Below, one piece after another: positions 62,524 to 64,000 of a DNA stretch of 64,000 nucleotides. The stretch is from Polaromonas sp. (GTDB lineage: Bacteria > Pseudomonadota > Gammaproteobacteria > Burkholderiales > Burkholderiaceae_C). The notes beneath the pieces were generated by a model, which searched no databases, was not told the DNA's origin, and saw only the letters and a program-made list of their open reading frames with translations. The position numbers and the translations under genes are program-made. The stretch is taken from positions 21,001-85,000 of the forward strand of contig JAAFJF010000006.1 of NCBI GenBank assembly GCA_013298815.1, given 5' to 3'. Each line of letters starts with the position of its first letter. The stretch's first letter is position 1.

Positions 62524-64000
62524 CTACCTTTTAGCCGCGGTTTTCTTTGCAGTTAGCTTTTTTTCAGTTACTTTCTTGACCGCAGGAGATTTAAGCATTG
62601 CCTTCTTTGCTACAGCATTCTTAGCGACAGTTTTCTTTACAGATACTTGGGCTGCATCAGCAGTTGGCACGACTACCGTGTCGCTTTTGGGCGTAAAAGC
62701 CAGCATCTCATCAAAGGTTTTTTGCATGTACTTAGCCAGCTCAGGCAAATCAGGCATGGCTTTACGGCAGGCAATGAGGCCGAAATCTAGCGAGCCGTTG
62801 TAGCTTTGTACCGTCACGTTCAACGCCAAGCTGTGGGTGACAATGGAGACGGGGTAGTAGGTGAGCATTTTTGCGCCCGCCAAATACAGCGCCATATTCG
62901 GGCCTGGCACGTTGGAAATAGCCAAATTGGCCAGTGGTGGCATACTGTTGGCCAGCTTGGAGCGGCCAAACAGCGCTGCCAAACCGCTCAAAATCCACGG
63001 CACGCCGAGCGAGGGGAAATCGGTCGGCATGACCGCGTTCATATTGGCAGACGCGGCTTTGGCGGCTTTGCTGGCTTGGTTGATGGCCATCAAGCGGGCT
63101 TTTGGATCTGCTACCGTGCTGGCTAAGCTAATGCGCATCATCGAAGCCTGCGTGTTCATATCGGTATTACCCGCTTTGCGCAGACTGACGGGCACAGCTG
63201 CGAGCAGTGAATGCTCGGGTGTGCAGTGCAAATCTGCCAAGTAACGGCGTAACGCACCTGAGCAAATGCCCATGACCACGTCGTTCAAGGTCACGCCGTT
63301 GCCTTTGGCGACGTGTTTGATATCTGCCAAGGGAAACGACAGACTAGAAAAGCTGCGCTGGTTGGTGATGCTGACGTTGATGGGCGTTTTGGGGGCGAAC
63401 CAGCGGTTTTTTTGCGGACTATCGCCTGAACTATCAACGAGTTCTAAACCTGCGACGCCCAACGCGGGCTCTTCACTTTTGGGAGGACGCAGCATGCTGT
63501 AGGCAGCGCACGCCAAGCCGGGCAAGTTTTTAGCCAGTTTGGCGCTTTGCACGGCGGTGTTTTTGATGCCAGCAACGGCCAGCTCGGCGATGCCGAAATT
63601 GTCGGTCGCCATCGCGCGGCGGTTGGTCGCGGGGCGCACAGCGCGGGGAATAGCGGTAACGTCCATGATGGCGGTAGCCAAAGCGACGCCCGCCGCACCG
63701 TCCAGCGCGGCGTGGTGAACTTTGGAGTAAAAAGCGACGTGGCGCGTGCCTGCGGGCGCATCTTTGGGCGATGCCACGCCTTCAATCACGTAAAACTCCC
63801 ACAGCGGGCGGCTGCGGTCCAACAGGCTGGAATGCAAGCGCCCCACCAATTTGTCGAGCTGGGCGCGCGTGCCGGGCTTGGGCAGCACAGTGCTGCGGAT
63901 GTGGTATTCCATGTCCATGTCGTCGTCCAATGCCCAAATCGGATTTGCCAGCTCAAACGGCATATTAACCAGTTTGCGCCTGAAAACCGGGGCTAAATGC
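62524..64000 (-). CDS. Wax ester synthase/diacylglycerol acyltransferase, 5' end outside window
   Basis: Acyl-CoA-dependent acyltransferase making wax esters or triacylglycerol as storage lipid. The active-site motif HHAALDG is in VHHAALDGAAG; PLWEFYVIEG and NDVVMGICSGALRRYL are other family features. The frame stays open to the last base of the window and already reads PVFRRKLVNMPFELANPIW, which is internal in homologues, so the start lies beyond 64000. Odd feature: the last ~40 residues are a basic Ala/Lys/Val tail (VKKTVAKNAVAKKA...) resembling histone H1-like or PhaF-like tails. Confidence 0.9.
   Translation of the reverse strand, partial: HLAPVFRRKLVNMPFELANPIWALDDDMDMEYHIRSTVLPKPGTRAQLDKLVGRLHSSLLDRSRPLWEFYVIEGVASPKDAPAGTRHVAFYSKVHHAALDGAAGVALATAIMDVTAIPRAVRPATNRRAMATDNFGIAELAVAGIKNTAVQSAKLAKNLPGLACAAYSMLRPPKSEEPALGVAGLELVDSSGDSPQKNRWFAPKTPINVSITNQRSFSSLSFPLADIKHVAKGNGVTLNDVVMGICSGALRRYLADLHCTPEHSLLAAVPVSLRKAGNTDMNTQASMMRISLASTVADPKARLMAINQASKAAKAASANMNAVMPTDFPSLGVPWILSGLAALFGRSKLANSMPPLANLAISNVPGPNMALYLAGAKMLTYYPVSIVTHSLALNVTVQSYNGSLDFGLIACRKAMPDLPELAKYMQKTFDEMLAFTPKSDTVVVPTADAAQVSVKKTVAKNAVAKKAMLKSPAVKKVTEKKLTAKKTAAKR

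Noticed and set aside
1..64000. tRNA, rRNA, CRISPR, prophage or complete insertion sequence
   Set aside because: I looked for T-loop-like sequences, transposase or integrase motifs and spaced repeats on both strands and saw none. A computed tRNA/IS search would settle this.

Overview
The window looks like a chromosomal segment of a betaproteobacterium, order Burkholderiales, most likely Comamonadaceae. The reasons are a Bug-type (TctC) binding protein, several TRAP transporters, argH next to algZ-algR, rne divergent from rluC, an rluC-HAD-Rieske-sppA block, and an RNase E with a long Arg/Ala-rich tail. Assignments rest on motif reading and remembered synteny; no database search was run.

Layout. 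0-11.4 kb: alpha/beta hydrolase, queF, an ECF sigma/anti-sigma pair beside a Tat-exported ferritin-like protein and a cytochrome c, a crotonase, an exported truncated hemoglobin with a DUF3034 protein, dinB, an FMN-dependent hydroxyacid oxidase and small genes. 11.4-24.3 kb: pbpC with a 2026-residue alpha-2-macroglobulin, argH, the AlgZ/AlgR-type two-component system, and a ferredoxin-type reductase. 24.4-33.6 kb: an NAD-binding epimerase-like gene, sppA, a Rieske protein, a ParD-like/zeta toxin-antitoxin pair, a HAD phosphatase, rluC and rne. 33.7-41.5 kb: RidA, one TRAP transporter, dxs, a farnesyl-diphosphate-synthase-type gene and xseB. 41.6-51.3 kb: a hexuronate oxidation operon (TRAP transporter, SMP-30 lactonase, uronate dehydrogenase) with a divergent FCD regulator, a Rieske oxygenase, a DMT exporter, a mercaptopyruvate sulfurtransferase and a Bug protein. 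51.4-64 kb: YiaA, a DUF945 protein, a Pil-Chp-type chemosensory operon, a ZIP transporter and a wax ester synthase/DGAT that runs off the window.

The strongest unexplained signal is an interspersed repeat of about 34 bp (core ATAGCTGCTTAGGCA, then ARTAAATACGCTGGCTATAG). I count 13 copies. Five lie inside conserved genes (pbpC twice, algR, rne, sseA) and are read through in frame, because the stop codon in the consensus is altered or out of phase. A second, REP-like palindrome also sits in frame in pbpC.

The toxin-antitoxin pair interrupts a block that is usually contiguous. It is flanked by two versions of the 5' end of the same Rieske gene, 54 of 67 positions identical, with only synonymous differences through codons 8-20. 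This suggests a cassette that arrived with, or regenerated, its target gene. Two striking palindromes sit on translation starts: an 11-bp perfect inverted repeat with the crotonase ATG in its loop, and a 10-bp stem that covers the ribosome-binding site and first start-codon base of the alpha-2-macroglobulin gene.
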